DNA of 64,000 nucleotides from CAZICM01 sp964537685 (lineage in GTDB: Bacteria; Myxococcota_A; Polyangia; Polyangiales; Polyangiaceae), in contig CAZICM010000006.1 of the NCBI GenBank assembly GCA_964537685.1, positions 124,001 to 188,000 of the forward strand, read 5' to 3'. Each line of letters starts with the position of its first letter. The stretch's first letter is position 1. This document shows, piece by piece, positions 24,835-34,194 of the stretch. The notes under the pieces were generated by a model that had not been told where the DNA came from, did not search any database, and saw nothing but the letters and a program-made list of their open reading frames with translations. The position numbers and the translations under genes are program-made.

Positions 24835-26804
24835 ATGTGAAGACCCCCGCAAAGCACTACAAAAGCCGCAAACTTTTACCATTTCTTTTCGCGCCGCTGC
24901 TCATTGCCTGCGGAGCCGACGATCCACTCGCGCCCGATATCACGCCGGGCTGCAATCCCCTCGCTGCCAGCAGCGACTGCAATTTCCCCTTCCCATCCAC
25001 CTTTCATGTCAAGCCCGATTCCGACACCCCGACCGGATTTCGCGTCAATCTCGATCCCGAGCTTTTGCCCAAACGCGATACCGTTCTCCCTCTCGATGTA
25101 ACGCCTTATAATCAAGCCGACGGATTTTCCCCTATTGTTCCCATTATCGTTCACTTTGGCGTCGATATCGATACCGATCCATTGCCCGATCAGTTTGAGC
25201 TCGAACAATCCCTTCAGGATGGAAGCACCGTCGCCCTGTTTAATATGGAAACAGGCCAGCGCGTGATGTTTTTCGCGGAGATGGATCAAAATCGGAATTC
25301 AGAAATAAACGATCGTTATGCCTTTTTTATCCGGCCCCAGGAGCCGATGCAAATGGGCGCGAGGCATGCGGTAATTATCACCAACAACCTGCGGGACAAA
25401 GACGGCAACACGCTTGAACCGCCCCGCGTATTTAAAGCCTTGCGCGATCAAGAAGCGCGGGTGAGCCCGGCCATCGCGGAAATGAAGCCTCATTACGAAG
25501 AAATATTCAGCTTTGCCGAGCAGCACGGATACAAGCGCGAAAGCTTATTGATGGCCTGGGATTTCCCCGTCGCGAGCGAGGATTACATTCTGGGCTCGGT
25601 GCTCTCCATGCGCGAAAAGACGATGGAAGCCGTTAAAAACGATGAATTGGGCTATAAAATCACCAAAGTCTCCACCGATCCAAACCAATATGTGACCAAA
25701 ATCATCGAGGGCGATTTTGAAGTGCCGACCTTCCTCAAGGCGGACGACACCTTTGAATTTGATGAAAAACATCATCCAATTCGCCAGCCCGCGAACCGAA
25801 GCTATCCATTCACAATGCTCATTCCCCAAAAAGCCAAATTGGGGCAGCCCTTGCCGCTTATCGTCATCGGTCATGGAATCTTCGGCAATGGAAGATCTTT
25901 CTTGACCTCGGACGGCGATGGCAAAGCCATTCAGCAGTTAATGGAACAATTTGGTTTTGTTGCCGTTGCAACGGATTGGATTGGACTATCCACCAACGAT
26001 TTGCTCCGCATTGCCGGCGAACTCTCCGCAGACCTCAACCGTATTGGCATTATTACCGATCAGCTTCAGCAAGCCTTGATCAATGCGCTTGTATTGACAA
26101 AATTATCGAAAGGAAAGATCAGCGAAGATCCTCAAATTAAAGTCGGCCAAAATGCCTTAATCGACACCTCGCAAATTTATTATTGGGGAGCGAGCCTGGG
26201 CGGAATCGAAGGATCGTCCTTTATCTCGATATCCGATGATATTGCCCGGGCCGCATTTGGCGTGCCGGGCTGTTCCTGGGCGACGATGTTTACGCGTTCC
26301 ATCGTATTTCCGCCGGTCAGATCCCTGCTGGAACCCCATTATAGCGATCCAATGGCCTTTAGTATTGCCTTTTCGGTTTTTCAAACCCGCTTCGATCATT
26401 CCGATCCGGTGAATGTGACACAGCTTATGTTCAATAAGCCTTTGCCAGATGCGCCGCCCAATCGCATGGTGGTGCTCCAAGAAGCGATTGAGGATTCGCA
26501 GGTGCCCAATATGACGACGGAAGTATTGGCGAGAGCCATGGGCGTAAAGCTGATGACGCCCTCCGTAACGCCTGTATTTGGGCTGGAAGCCGTGACATCA
26601 CCGGCCAAGGATTCGGTGCTTGCCCAATATAAATTGCCCAATTTCGATAAACCCGCGGCGCCTAAAAACAATACGCCGCCCTCGGACGATAACGGCGTGC
26701 ATTATGAAATGAATTTCTTAAGCAATGTGCACGCCCAAATTGCCGATTTATTCCTAAAGAGCGAAGTGGTTCAGCACTGCGATAAAGATTGCGATCCGGA
26801 TTGA
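24831..26804 (+). CDS. Alpha/beta-hydrolase lipoprotein
   Basis: A 657-residue lipoprotein: signal peptide and lipobox LLIAC near residue 27. Residues 30-310 form a beta-rich N-terminal region with an Ig-like stretch (FFIRPQEPMQMGARHAVII) of the type seen in bacterial virulence-factor lipases. The hydrolase core starts with LPLIVIGHGIFGNG (oxyanion region) and has the nucleophile elbow YYWGASLGGIEGSS (GASLG, Ser as nucleophile) near residue 455. The Asp and His of the triad cannot be placed with certainty. It likely acts on esters or lipids outside the inner membrane. It overlaps the upstream lipoprotein gene by 4 bp. Confidence 0.8.
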   Translation: MNVKTPAKHYKSRKLLPFLFAPLLIACGADDPLAPDITPGCNPLAASSDCNFPFPSTFHVKPDSDTPTGFRVNLDPELLPKRDTVLPLDVTPYNQADGFSPIVPIIVHFGVDIDTDPLPDQFELEQSLQDGSTVALFNMETGQRVMFFAEMDQNRNSEINDRYAFFIRPQEPMQMGARHAVIITNNLRDKDGNTLEPPRVFKALRDQEARVSPAIAEMKPHYEEIFSFAEQHGYKRESLLMAWDFPVASEDYILGSVLSMREKTMEAVKNDELGYKITKVSTDPNQYVTKIIEGDFEVPTFLKADDTFEFDEKHHPIRQPANRSYPFTMLIPQKAKLGQPLPLIVIGHGIFGNGRSFLTSDGDGKAIQQLMEQFGFVAVATDWIGLSTNDLLRIAGELSADLNRIGIITDQLQQALINALVLTKLSKGKISEDPQIKVGQNALIDTSQIYYWGASLGGIEGSSFISISDDIARAAFGVPGCSWATMFTRSIVFPPVRSLLEPHYSDPMAFSIAFSVFQTRFDHSDPVNVTQLMFNKPLPDAPPNRMVVLQEAIEDSQVPNMTTEVLARAMGVKLMTPSVTPVFGLEAVTSPAKDSVLAQYKLPNFDKPAAPKNNTPPSDDNGVHYEMNFLSNVHAQIADLFLKSEVVQHCDKDCDPD

Positions 26805-26864
26805 TATTCGGTTTTTTAATATTTTATTTGTCCCCTCAATACAATCTTCGGTACTGTCCCGCAC

Positions 26865-27380
26865 ATGGGCAGAATTCAAGGTTTCCTCGCCGTTAGCAGA
26901 CACTCCATAGGCGCCGGAGAGATATCTACAGTATCCACACGCCATGATGTGCTCATCACGCTATGGGTTGAAAAGGGTTCCGTTGACCTCATTGAGGATG
27001 TTAACCAGCCCGAGCGTATTGAGGCACGCCTTCAATCGCGCTGCTCGGTGCCGCTGCGCCCGGGCGAGGTTCATCTGCGCAATGCGGGGAAGTCCCCTGC
27101 ATTGGTCTTTGTGGCGATGGCTCAAGCGGCCGAGCCCCTGCTTTCAAGGCATAGAATCAAAAAGAATATGCCCAATGCGGCTCCTCCCGATGGAGACGGA
27201 GCTGCCGCACCGCCCGGTGAAATCGCCGCGCATCCTGGGATCGATCACTATTATGCAAGCTGTACGTGCGGGCAGTTTTTTGTATCGGGACTTGCGTGGG
27301 AAGACGCCCTTCGATTGAAGAAAGAGCATAGAAAGCTCGGGTGCGGCGGTGAGCTGGAGGGACCGACGCGATGCGCTTAA
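26865..27380 (+). CDS. Unknown protein, possible cupin-like and Cys-rich ends
   Basis: A 171-residue protein with no signal peptide. The first 90 residues are beta-rich (HDVLITLWVEKGSVDLIED, VHLRNAGKSPALVFVAMA) and could be a small cupin. The C-terminus has CTCGQFF and HRKLGCGG, a pattern compatible with a metal-binding treble-clef-like module. TACAAT at 26840-26845 may be its -10 box, leaving a leader of only about 13 nt and no ribosome-binding site. It overlaps the next gene by 10 bp and starts a three-gene operon ending with the metallophosphoesterase. Function unknown. Confidence 0.6.
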   Translation: MGRIQGFLAVSRHSIGAGEISTVSTRHDVLITLWVEKGSVDLIEDVNQPERIEARLQSRCSVPLRPGEVHLRNAGKSPALVFVAMAQAAEPLLSRHRIKKNMPNAAPPDGDGAAAPPGEIAAHPGIDHYYASCTCGQFFVSGLAWEDALRLKKEHRKLGCGGELEGPTRCA

Positions 27381-28303
27381 GTGATTGCCCGCGGCTAACG
27401 GCGTTTATCGCTGTGCTTGGATTCTCAAGCATAGCTTCCGCCGATTTGCCCATCGTGGTGCCCGCCGAGGATACGGGAACCCAGGCATTGGCCAGCCGCC
27501 GCATTGTGAATATCGCGATATGGAGCGAATGGCTTCATGCTTATGAAGATATCGCCGAACGGAATCTGTTGGCTCAATGGTTTCAGCTTTCCGCGGGGCC
27601 TATCCGGGCAACGTTGCCGCTGAGGGGCGCAACGCTGGGCCCTCTCGATCATTGGATGGGAAGAATAAGAGGCGGAATGGTGTATGGCGGGGATAGAGGA
27701 TGGGTTGCTGCTCCCCTGACGTTTGCCGTTCAAAGGCTTTCAGACTACGAGATCCTGGCCCTAGCCCCCGTGGCTCATGTCCAATCGGGTATTGAAATCG
27801 CCTTATCCACGCCATGGCTGTCCAATAGAAAAAGCGATCCCGGGCCATCTTTTGCAGCCCTTCATGGTCCCGATTCCGAACTGGCCGGAAATGGCTTTAG
27901 CCTGCGTCCGCTGTCATGGCATATTCGCGTCGATATTCCTGCATGCAGATCTTATCATTTCGAGGCGGGGCTCGGATCGGAAGTCTTCCGATCGACCGAG
28001 GATAGTTCACTGCCCTTGGATATCGGGCTGCGCTGGCATGCTTCGCTTGGACTTTCGCCCGCGTGTGCCCATCAGCGAAACGTTTTTTTTAACGATCTCA
28101 CCATGGCCTTTCAATACCGGGGCAGGGCCATCGTGTACCGGGAACCTCTTGCCCCCACATCCAATCACAATCTTTCCCTCATCCTTCAGTATCAGGCGAA
28201 CAGTGTGGCATTTGCCATCTATGGCGGCGCCGATCCCGCATCCATCGCCGATTATCTGATGATGGGATTTCGCATGCAAATCCGTTTGGGAGGTCCTAAA
28301 TAA
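27371..28303 (+). CDS. Exported beta-barrel-like protein, unknown
   Basis: A 310-residue protein with signal peptide (LTAFIAVLGFSSIASA, cleavage near residue 25). The mature part is made of alternating strands rich in Leu, Gly and aromatic residues (IRGGMVYGGDRGWVAAPLTF, NHNLSLILQYQANSVAFAIY), which suits an outer-membrane barrel. The final residues (MGFRMQIRLGGPK) lack a terminal Phe. It overlaps the genes on both sides (10 bp and 1 bp), so it is co-expressed with the metallophosphoesterase. Family not recognised. Confidence 0.65.
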   Translation: MRLSDCPRLTAFIAVLGFSSIASADLPIVVPAEDTGTQALASRRIVNIAIWSEWLHAYEDIAERNLLAQWFQLSAGPIRATLPLRGATLGPLDHWMGRIRGGMVYGGDRGWVAAPLTFAVQRLSDYEILALAPVAHVQSGIEIALSTPWLSNRKSDPGPSFAALHGPDSELAGNGFSLRPLSWHIRVDIPACRSYHFEAGLGSEVFRSTEDSSLPLDIGLRWHASLGLSPACAHQRNVFFNDLTMAFQYRGRAIVYREPLAPTSNHNLSLILQYQANSVAFAIYGGADPASIADYLMMGFRMQIRLGGPK

Positions 28304-30342
28304 TGAACAAATTCCTTCGCTGGACATTGGGTTTCGGGGTCATGACAGCGCTGGGCGGATGCTGTCAGAGTGTATGGTTCGATGTGACCCGAAAAGACTC
28401 GGCTCCTCTCAGCTCCGAGGCCAGTCCCGAAGTGCAGGGTGGACCCATTGCCATTCCCGTTAACCTCGAGAATCGGTTTTTAAAGAATATGGGGCCTGTT
28501 CCTGAAGGGTTGCAGGCTTATACAGATCAAATCAATCCAAAAAATGAGCGGGTGGAGGAAGTAAAGAAGGCTTTTGCAGCGCTTGAACGCCTACTATTGC
28601 AGGGCGGCGAGCGAGAAATCAATGTGTTGGAAGATCCCAATGCCGCCCCGTATTCGGCATGGCTGGGAGAATGCGATGAAGATGCTGCCGGCGAGCCTGA
28701 TTGCCGGGGTTTGCATGTGAAGGGCTATTTTCCCAAGGAGCGGCCTGATATCGCAAGGGTGCAAATTATTGGAAAAGGCAAGGCCATTACCCAAGTCATT
28801 CCCGTTGAGAGTATATCCCCCGCGAAGACCAAGCCGAAGTCTGTGGAAGAAGCCGAACAGGTTTCCGTTACGCCCGAAGAGCCATGGGGAAGCGATATTG
28901 TGCTGACCGGTGCGCTGCGCGCCGAAAAAGGCGATGAAATCAAGGTTCAATTGGGCAAGATATCCCTCTCCAAAAGCTTTTTGACCTTTGTGCATTTAAG
29001 CGATACGCAGATTCGCGATGCCGATGTAAAACTGGGCGATGAAAAGCTCAGCGCCGGATTGGATCATGTGATCGAATCGTTTGAACATGATACCGATCAA
29101 GAGCTCTATGGTTCTTATGTCGCCGAAGCGATGGTGGCAACAATCAATCAAGAAGTGGCCTATTGGCGTGGGCGGAATGATGAAGGAAATGCTCCCCGTC
29201 TCGTGATGCACACCGGGGATTCGATCGATTCGGGCACGCGGCGCGAACTATTGCGTTTTCACGGTATTATGGATCGGCTGAATATACCTTGGTTTAATGT
29301 GATTGGCAATCACGATGTGCTGATTTTTGGAAATCTATTGCCCAATGAGCATCCCGACAATGACAGCACATGTGTGGATCAGGCCACGATTTTAGCGCCT
29401 TATAGCGCAAAGCTTGGCAAGAACTGGTTTTTGCCTGCCCGGCTCTGTGTATCGCCAAAAATCCGGGCGGCCGCCGGATCGGCGAATGCCATCGGGCCTG
29501 ACGATCACTTTATCGCGGGATTTAATCATGAGATATCCCGGAGGAATTTTATCGAGGGGCATAGCCATGATCCGGTCCGGGTAGATAAATTGGTCAAGTA
29601 TTATAGCGTGGATATGCCAAAAGAATGCAAGCTAATGCGGGCCGGTGTATCCGATAAAATGCATGGCTTCGATCTTCGCCCGAGAAAAGCCGGCGAAGCG
29701 ATTTCAAGCGATGGGTATTATGCCTTTGCGGTGAATGTGAAGGCGGGGGATGGAATCAAGCGGCGCGCCCTGTTCGTCGCGCTAAATACCGAGGATTTAA
29801 ACGAGCATGAAGGAGGCAATTCAGGCCGTATCCGCCAAAAGCAGCTCGATTGGCTAATTGCGCTATTTCAAACCTGCATCGATCCCTATGATATGGTGAT
29901 GTTATTTGGCCATCATGGCTTGGGAGAAATTAAACTTCCCAATGGAACAAGCCTCCGTTCGCATGAGCTGATCAAAGATAAGCGTATCGTCGGCTATTTT
30001 TATGGCCATCACCATGCCAATGGATTGTGCCGCCAAGGCGGTTCATGCAAGGACTTCTGGGAATTGGAAGCCGATAGCTTGCAAGAATATCCTCAGGAAG
30101 GCCGTTTGGTCCGCTTTAAATATGTAGGCGGAGGCTGGGCCTTTATCGAAACCGTGACTTTTGGCGAGCGCCTCGTTCCGTCCGAGGGTGAGTTTAGCCG
30201 CCGGGTGAATTGGGCTAGAAAAGGAGCCGAGCGGGATTTTTGTCTAATCAACAAAGATGAGTGTAGTCACGATGGGCGTGTACGCCGATCGGATGGTGCG
30301 AATACACATGCCCGGCTCTTTTTTAAATTGCCTGCCCCATAA
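28303..30342 (+). CDS. Calcineurin-like metallophosphoesterase lipoprotein
   Basis: A 679-residue lipoprotein with signal peptide and lipobox ALGGC near residue 20. After an N-terminal region of unknown fold, the phosphoesterase motifs are all present: LSDTQIRD near residue 229, HTGDSIDSG, NVIGNHDV, FGHHGLGE and GYFYGHHHANG. These provide the residues for a two-metal centre. The substrate is likely an exported phosphoester or nucleotide. The start ATG overlaps the upstream gene by 1 bp (TAATG). There is no further gene in the operon; the next gene has its own promoter after 151 bp. Confidence 0.85.
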   Translation: MNKFLRWTLGFGVMTALGGCCQSVWFDVTRKDSAPLSSEASPEVQGGPIAIPVNLENRFLKNMGPVPEGLQAYTDQINPKNERVEEVKKAFAALERLLLQGGEREINVLEDPNAAPYSAWLGECDEDAAGEPDCRGLHVKGYFPKERPDIARVQIIGKGKAITQVIPVESISPAKTKPKSVEEAEQVSVTPEEPWGSDIVLTGALRAEKGDEIKVQLGKISLSKSFLTFVHLSDTQIRDADVKLGDEKLSAGLDHVIESFEHDTDQELYGSYVAEAMVATINQEVAYWRGRNDEGNAPRLVMHTGDSIDSGTRRELLRFHGIMDRLNIPWFNVIGNHDVLIFGNLLPNEHPDNDSTCVDQATILAPYSAKLGKNWFLPARLCVSPKIRAAAGSANAIGPDDHFIAGFNHEISRRNFIEGHSHDPVRVDKLVKYYSVDMPKECKLMRAGVSDKMHGFDLRPRKAGEAISSDGYYAFAVNVKAGDGIKRRALFVALNTEDLNEHEGGNSGRIRQKQLDWLIALFQTCIDPYDMVMLFGHHGLGEIKLPNGTSLRSHELIKDKRIVGYFYGHHHANGLCRQGGSCKDFWELEADSLQEYPQEGRLVRFKYVGGGWAFIETVTFGERLVPSEGEFSRRVNWARKGAERDFCLINKDECSHDGRVRRSDGANTHARLFFKLPAP

Positions 30343-30424
30343 GATTATTTGCTAATTTTATCGCATTGATACCCAGGCGATGATCAGCGGCCAAAATAAC
30401 TGTAATGCCTCGTCCCAAATTCCT

Positions 30425-30466
30425 TGACACTTCCATATCGATCCGAATGCTACGCTCCTTCGTAGT
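30425..30466 (+). promoter_or_regulatory. Promoter with overlapping dyad
   Basis: TTGACA at 30425-30430 is followed 18-21 bp later by TGCTACGCT, a -10 form I recall as frequent in myxobacteria. CTACG (30451-30455) and CGTAG (30462-30466) form a 5-bp inverted repeat with a 6-nt spacer across the expected start point, a possible operator. The leader runs to the ATG at 30494 with AGGA as a weak binding site. Confidence 0.5.
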
Positions 30467-30493
30467 TTAAGGGACTGCACAGGATTTTCGATC

Positions 30494-31252
30494 ATGATGG
30501 AGCGCGTTGGCACAGAACGATTGTGGGAATTGCTCCTTGCGGGCACGCCCGATCGTATTCTCGACGCGCTCGCCGCGCCTTCGACGGAAGATCAGGCGGA
30601 TCTAAAATCGCTGCGCGCGCTCATCGGACGGCTTGGGGTTAGTGCGCAGCCTGTGCAGCCCCGTCCCGGACTCCGCGCCCGCCTTCTCGAAAAAACCCGT
30701 CCGCATTCCCGGAAGCCTAAACATCCCGCGCTGTTGGTGTGCGATATGCTGCGCGATCATCTGGAGCCGGGAGGGCCGCTCGAAATTCCCAGGGCCCGCG
30801 ATATCGTGCCCGCCGTGAAAGAGCGGCTGGCCAATGCGCGAAAAGATGCGGTGCCTGTGGTGTATGTCTGCGATGCGCACGAGGCTTCCGATCCCGATTA
30901 CCGCGATTGGCCAACCCATGCGCTCATCGGTTCGAAGGGAGCCGAGGTGTGGCCCGACATCGCTCCCCAGCCCGGCGATCATGTTGTGCATAAGCGCACC
31001 TACAGCGCATTTGCCGGATCGAACCTGGAAGCTCTGCTCGATAGGCTGGGCACCGATGAAATTGAAATCATGGGCTGTGCCACGGAAGTTCATCTGTTTG
31101 CGACAGCGGTGGATGCGCTGCAGCGGGGCTTCGCCGTCAAAATTCCGCCTGCCACACAGGCCGGATTAACGCCTATTGCAGAACAGGTGACGATGGCCGC
31201 GCTAAGCACGATGGTGCCCTTTGAACCGCGTTATCTTCGCGATGCCCGGTGA
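30494..31252 (+). CDS. Isochorismatase-family cysteine hydrolase
   Basis: A 252-residue cytoplasmic hydrolase. The first 75 residues are a helical extension not usual for the family (WELLLAGTPDRILDALAAPS). The hydrolase domain has the catalytic triad: Asp in LLVCDMLRDH, Lys in HKRTYSAF and Cys in MGCATEVHL. Related enzymes act on nicotinamide, ureidosuccinate or isochorismate; the substrate here is open. The stop overlaps the Sua5/TsaC start by 4 bp (GTGA). Confidence 0.85.
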   Translation: MMERVGTERLWELLLAGTPDRILDALAAPSTEDQADLKSLRALIGRLGVSAQPVQPRPGLRARLLEKTRPHSRKPKHPALLVCDMLRDHLEPGGPLEIPRARDIVPAVKERLANARKDAVPVVYVCDAHEASDPDYRDWPTHALIGSKGAEVWPDIAPQPGDHVVHKRTYSAFAGSNLEALLDRLGTDEIEIMGCATEVHLFATAVDALQRGFAVKIPPATQAGLTPIAEQVTMAALSTMVPFEPRYLRDAR

Positions 31253-32262
31253 GCCGGATGAGCGGGCGCACGCGGTATCTGCCGGCGAATGCGGAGTCGA
31301 TTGAACAAGCCGCGGGCGTGCTCGCGGCCGATGGGCTTGTGGCCTTTCCAACAGAGACGGTGTACGGGCTGGGCGCGCGGGCCGATCATTCCAAGGCGGT
31401 GCGGCGTATTTTCGAGGCGAAAGGCAGGCCCAGCTTCAATCCGCTGATCGTTCATGTCCGCGATATGGAGCACGCGGCATCGCTTTCCGAAGCCTTTCCA
31501 GATACGGCGCGGCGTTTGGCGGAAGCCTTTTGGCCTGGCCCGCTCACGCTCGTCGTGAGGCGAAGGCCCAATGCAATCGTTTCCGAAGTGACCGCGGGCA
31601 ATGAAACCGTCGCGCTGAGAATGCCGGCGCATCCGGTTGCGCTTTCGCTCCTGAGGGCCTGCGATTTTTGTATTGCGGCGCCGAGCGCAAATCGGTCGGC
31701 GTCTATTTCTCCGACGAGCGCGGCGCATGTGATGAAGAGCCTGGGAGGCCGTATCGATATGGTGCTCGATGGGGGCCGCACGGGATTTGGAATTGAATCG
31801 ACGATTGTGGATATCACATGCAATCCTGTGAAATTGCTTCGCCAGGGGGCGCTTTCACAGCTTGAATTGGCCAAATATGCGGATGTGGTGGACGCTTCAG
31901 GAAAGGCTTTGAAAGAAGGCGATCTGCTTTCCGCGCCGGGAATGATGGAAAAGCATTATTCACCCGATGCAATTTTGATCGTTTTGCCTGCCAATGCGAT
32001 AATAAACGAAATTGAAAAGCGATTGAGCCAAAACGAAAAAATTGGTATTCTCGCCTATTCGAACGCATTGAAATGGCCGGAGGTGCACCGGATTGAAATG
32101 CTTTGCGGCGAGGCGCCTTTGTATGCGGCAGAGCTCTATGCGGCGCTGCACCGCTTGGACGATGCGGGTTCAGAGGTGATCGTGGTTGAAGACGTTCCCT
32201 TTGGATTGGAATGGGCGGCCGTGAGGGATCGCTTGAGGCGAGCCTCCGCAAAAGGGCTTTAA
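31249..32262 (+). CDS. Threonylcarbamoyl-AMP synthase (Sua5/TsaC)
   Basis: Makes threonylcarbamoyl-AMP from threonine, bicarbonate and ATP for the t6A modification of ANN-decoding tRNAs. The N-terminal YrdC-like domain shows GLVAFPTETVYGLGA, KGRPSFNPLIVHV and SANRSASISPTSAAHV. The Sua5-specific C-terminal domain follows a linker containing SAPGMMEKHYSPD. The length of 337 is that of a full Sua5, longer than TsaC. It begins with GTG inside the stop of the preceding hydrolase gene, so it is coupled to it. Confidence 0.93.
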   Translation: MSRMSGRTRYLPANAESIEQAAGVLAADGLVAFPTETVYGLGARADHSKAVRRIFEAKGRPSFNPLIVHVRDMEHAASLSEAFPDTARRLAEAFWPGPLTLVVRRRPNAIVSEVTAGNETVALRMPAHPVALSLLRACDFCIAAPSANRSASISPTSAAHVMKSLGGRIDMVLDGGRTGFGIESTIVDITCNPVKLLRQGALSQLELAKYADVVDASGKALKEGDLLSAPGMMEKHYSPDAILIVLPANAIINEIEKRLSQNEKIGILAYSNALKWPEVHRIEMLCGEAPLYAAELYAALHRLDDAGSEVIVVEDVPFGLEWAAVRDRLRRASAKGL

Positions 32263-32311
32263 CGATGGCCTCTTTTGTGATTTCGTGGAGGCAAATACGG
32301 AGGACTTGCTT

Positions 32312-34138
32312 ATGAAACGCGCGGGAACCGGGCTGTGGGTGGCTTTGCTGGTGGGGATGGGCACGCTTTCATGTTCCGATGAGGTGACGACGGGATCGGG
32401 AAGCTCCGGGCCTGGTTCATCGGGCAGCGGTAGCAGTGGAAGCGCGGGCGGCGGAGCTGCGGGTATGGGAGGCGCGGGTCAAGGCGGCATGGCGCAGGGA
32501 GGCGCGGGCCAGGGCGGTGCAGGTCAAGGCGGCATGGCGCAGGGAGGAATGGGTCAAGGAGGAATGGGTCAAGGGGGCGCGGGCGGAATGACGTCGATGC
32601 CAGGCAATAACGGCTCGCCGTGCACCCTTGGAAACGAATGCGATGGGGGTTTTTGCATTAGCGAACCGGGCGATGGCTGGCCTTCGGGGGCGTGCACCGA
32701 ATTGTGCGATATGGCCGTGGGCACCTGTATGTTTGGGGGCAATTGCATCGATGTGGGCGCTCCGGGCGGTGACGGGATTTGCCTCGCGGCCTGCGATGTA
32801 ATGGCCAACAATTGCCGCGATGGATATGTGTGTTATGCGCCTCCGGCGGGAGGTGCCGTATGCATTGGCTATTGCACGCTGGATACGCAATGCACGGTAT
32901 CTGGGTCGTGTAATTTAATGGAGCATCTCTGCGATACGCCGCCCGGGATGACGGATACCGGATTGCCCTGTATGGCGGGCTTTGAATGCAAGTCCAATAA
33001 CAATGACGGCTATTGCATTACGGAAATGGATGGCTGGCCATCGGGTTATTGCACGGAATTCTGCGATTTAGCCAATAACGACTGCGCCGGCGATGCGATC
33101 TGCCTGGATGTGGGCAATGGGCAGGGGCTATGTTTTGATGGCTGTACAATGAACTCGGATTGCCCAACCATGGGATATTCCTGCACGCCTGTGGGAATGG
33201 GAGCGAGTGTATGCGCGCCATCGGGGCCTGCCAATGAAGATCAATGCGAGAATTTTTATGATGACGATCAGGATGGCCTTGTGGATTGCCAAGATCCCGA
33301 TTGTCAGGCGATGCCCGCGTGTCAGCCTGGGATGAAGCCCACGGGGCAGCCATGCACCATGGCCAGCGAATGCGCGGCCAATAACAGCGATCCTATGTGT
33401 TTGGCGGAAGATACGGTGGGCTGGCCATCGGGTTATTGCTCTGAGTTCTGCAATTTAATGAATAATGACTGCGCCGGGGATGCGGTATGCGTGGACGTTG
33501 GCTTTGGAGGCGGGCAGGGGATTTGCCTGGATGGCTGTAATGCTCAGCCGAATTGCCAGACGCCCGGATATGATTGCGTGGATGCCGGGCAAATGTCGAA
33601 GGTATGCTCTCCAAATTGCACGGCGGATAATCAATGCCAGGCGTATTGCAATCCAGATAATGGTTTATGCAATCCAGCGCAGGAAAACTGCGGCGATAGC
33701 ATGGACAACGACAACGACAATGCCATCGATTGCGAAGACCTAAGCTGTGCGATGAGCTGCCAGGCCGCGATTGATATGGCCTGTATGCAAGTGATTGCGG
33801 CGCAGCCCGGGGCCAATATGGGCAATACGATGGGAGGTAGCAATCTATTTTCATCGAATTGCACGGGAAGCGGGTCGCCTGAGCGGGTATATTCGTATAC
33901 GGCGCCTCAGAATGGAACACTGACCATTGCGCTGGATTCGGCAGTCAATCTAGGTATGTATTTCCGCACGGTATGCAATGATAAATCGAGCGATGTCGGC
34001 TGTATAGAGAGCGCGCCCGCGGGTATGCCGGAAACCATAAGCTTTCCAGTTCAGGCGGGGACCTCGTTCTTGGTATTTATCGATGGAGCGACGCCTGCGG
34101 ACAGCGGGGCCTATACGCTAAGCTTTACGATCATGTAA
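32312..34138 (+). CDS. Cys-rich repeat lipoprotein with Gly/Gln linker
   Basis: About 608 residues from the ATG at 32312 with a GGAGG site. Lipobox GTLSC is followed by Ser/Gly and then a Gly/Gln/Met linker (GGMAQGGAGQGG repeats). Three similar cysteine-rich modules follow, each containing the DGWPSGYCTEFCDLANNDC-like unit and a LDVGNGQGLC-like unit. Between and after them lie acidic DxDxDG repeats (DDDQDGLVDCQDPDC, DNDNDNAIDCEDLSC) that resemble calcium-binding thrombospondin-3 motifs. The C-terminal 120 residues form a beta-sandwich (VYSYTAPQNGTLTIALDSAV). Probably a surface adhesin or recognition protein. No catalytic site is recognised. Confidence 0.82.
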   Translation: MKRAGTGLWVALLVGMGTLSCSDEVTTGSGSSGPGSSGSGSSGSAGGGAAGMGGAGQGGMAQGGAGQGGAGQGGMAQGGMGQGGMGQGGAGGMTSMPGNNGSPCTLGNECDGGFCISEPGDGWPSGACTELCDMAVGTCMFGGNCIDVGAPGGDGICLAACDVMANNCRDGYVCYAPPAGGAVCIGYCTLDTQCTVSGSCNLMEHLCDTPPGMTDTGLPCMAGFECKSNNNDGYCITEMDGWPSGYCTEFCDLANNDCAGDAICLDVGNGQGLCFDGCTMNSDCPTMGYSCTPVGMGASVCAPSGPANEDQCENFYDDDQDGLVDCQDPDCQAMPACQPGMKPTGQPCTMASECAANNSDPMCLAEDTVGWPSGYCSEFCNLMNNDCAGDAVCVDVGFGGGQGICLDGCNAQPNCQTPGYDCVDAGQMSKVCSPNCTADNQCQAYCNPDNGLCNPAQENCGDSMDNDNDNAIDCEDLSCAMSCQAAIDMACMQVIAAQPGANMGNTMGGSNLFSSNCTGSGSPERVYSYTAPQNGTLTIALDSAVNLGMYFRTVCNDKSSDVGCIESAPAGMPETISFPVQAGTSFLVFIDGATPADSGAYTLSFTIM

Positions 34139-34194
34139 GCCTGCCATTAAACCGTGGGTGTGAAGGCGCCGGCGCAACGCCTATCTTCCCATTC

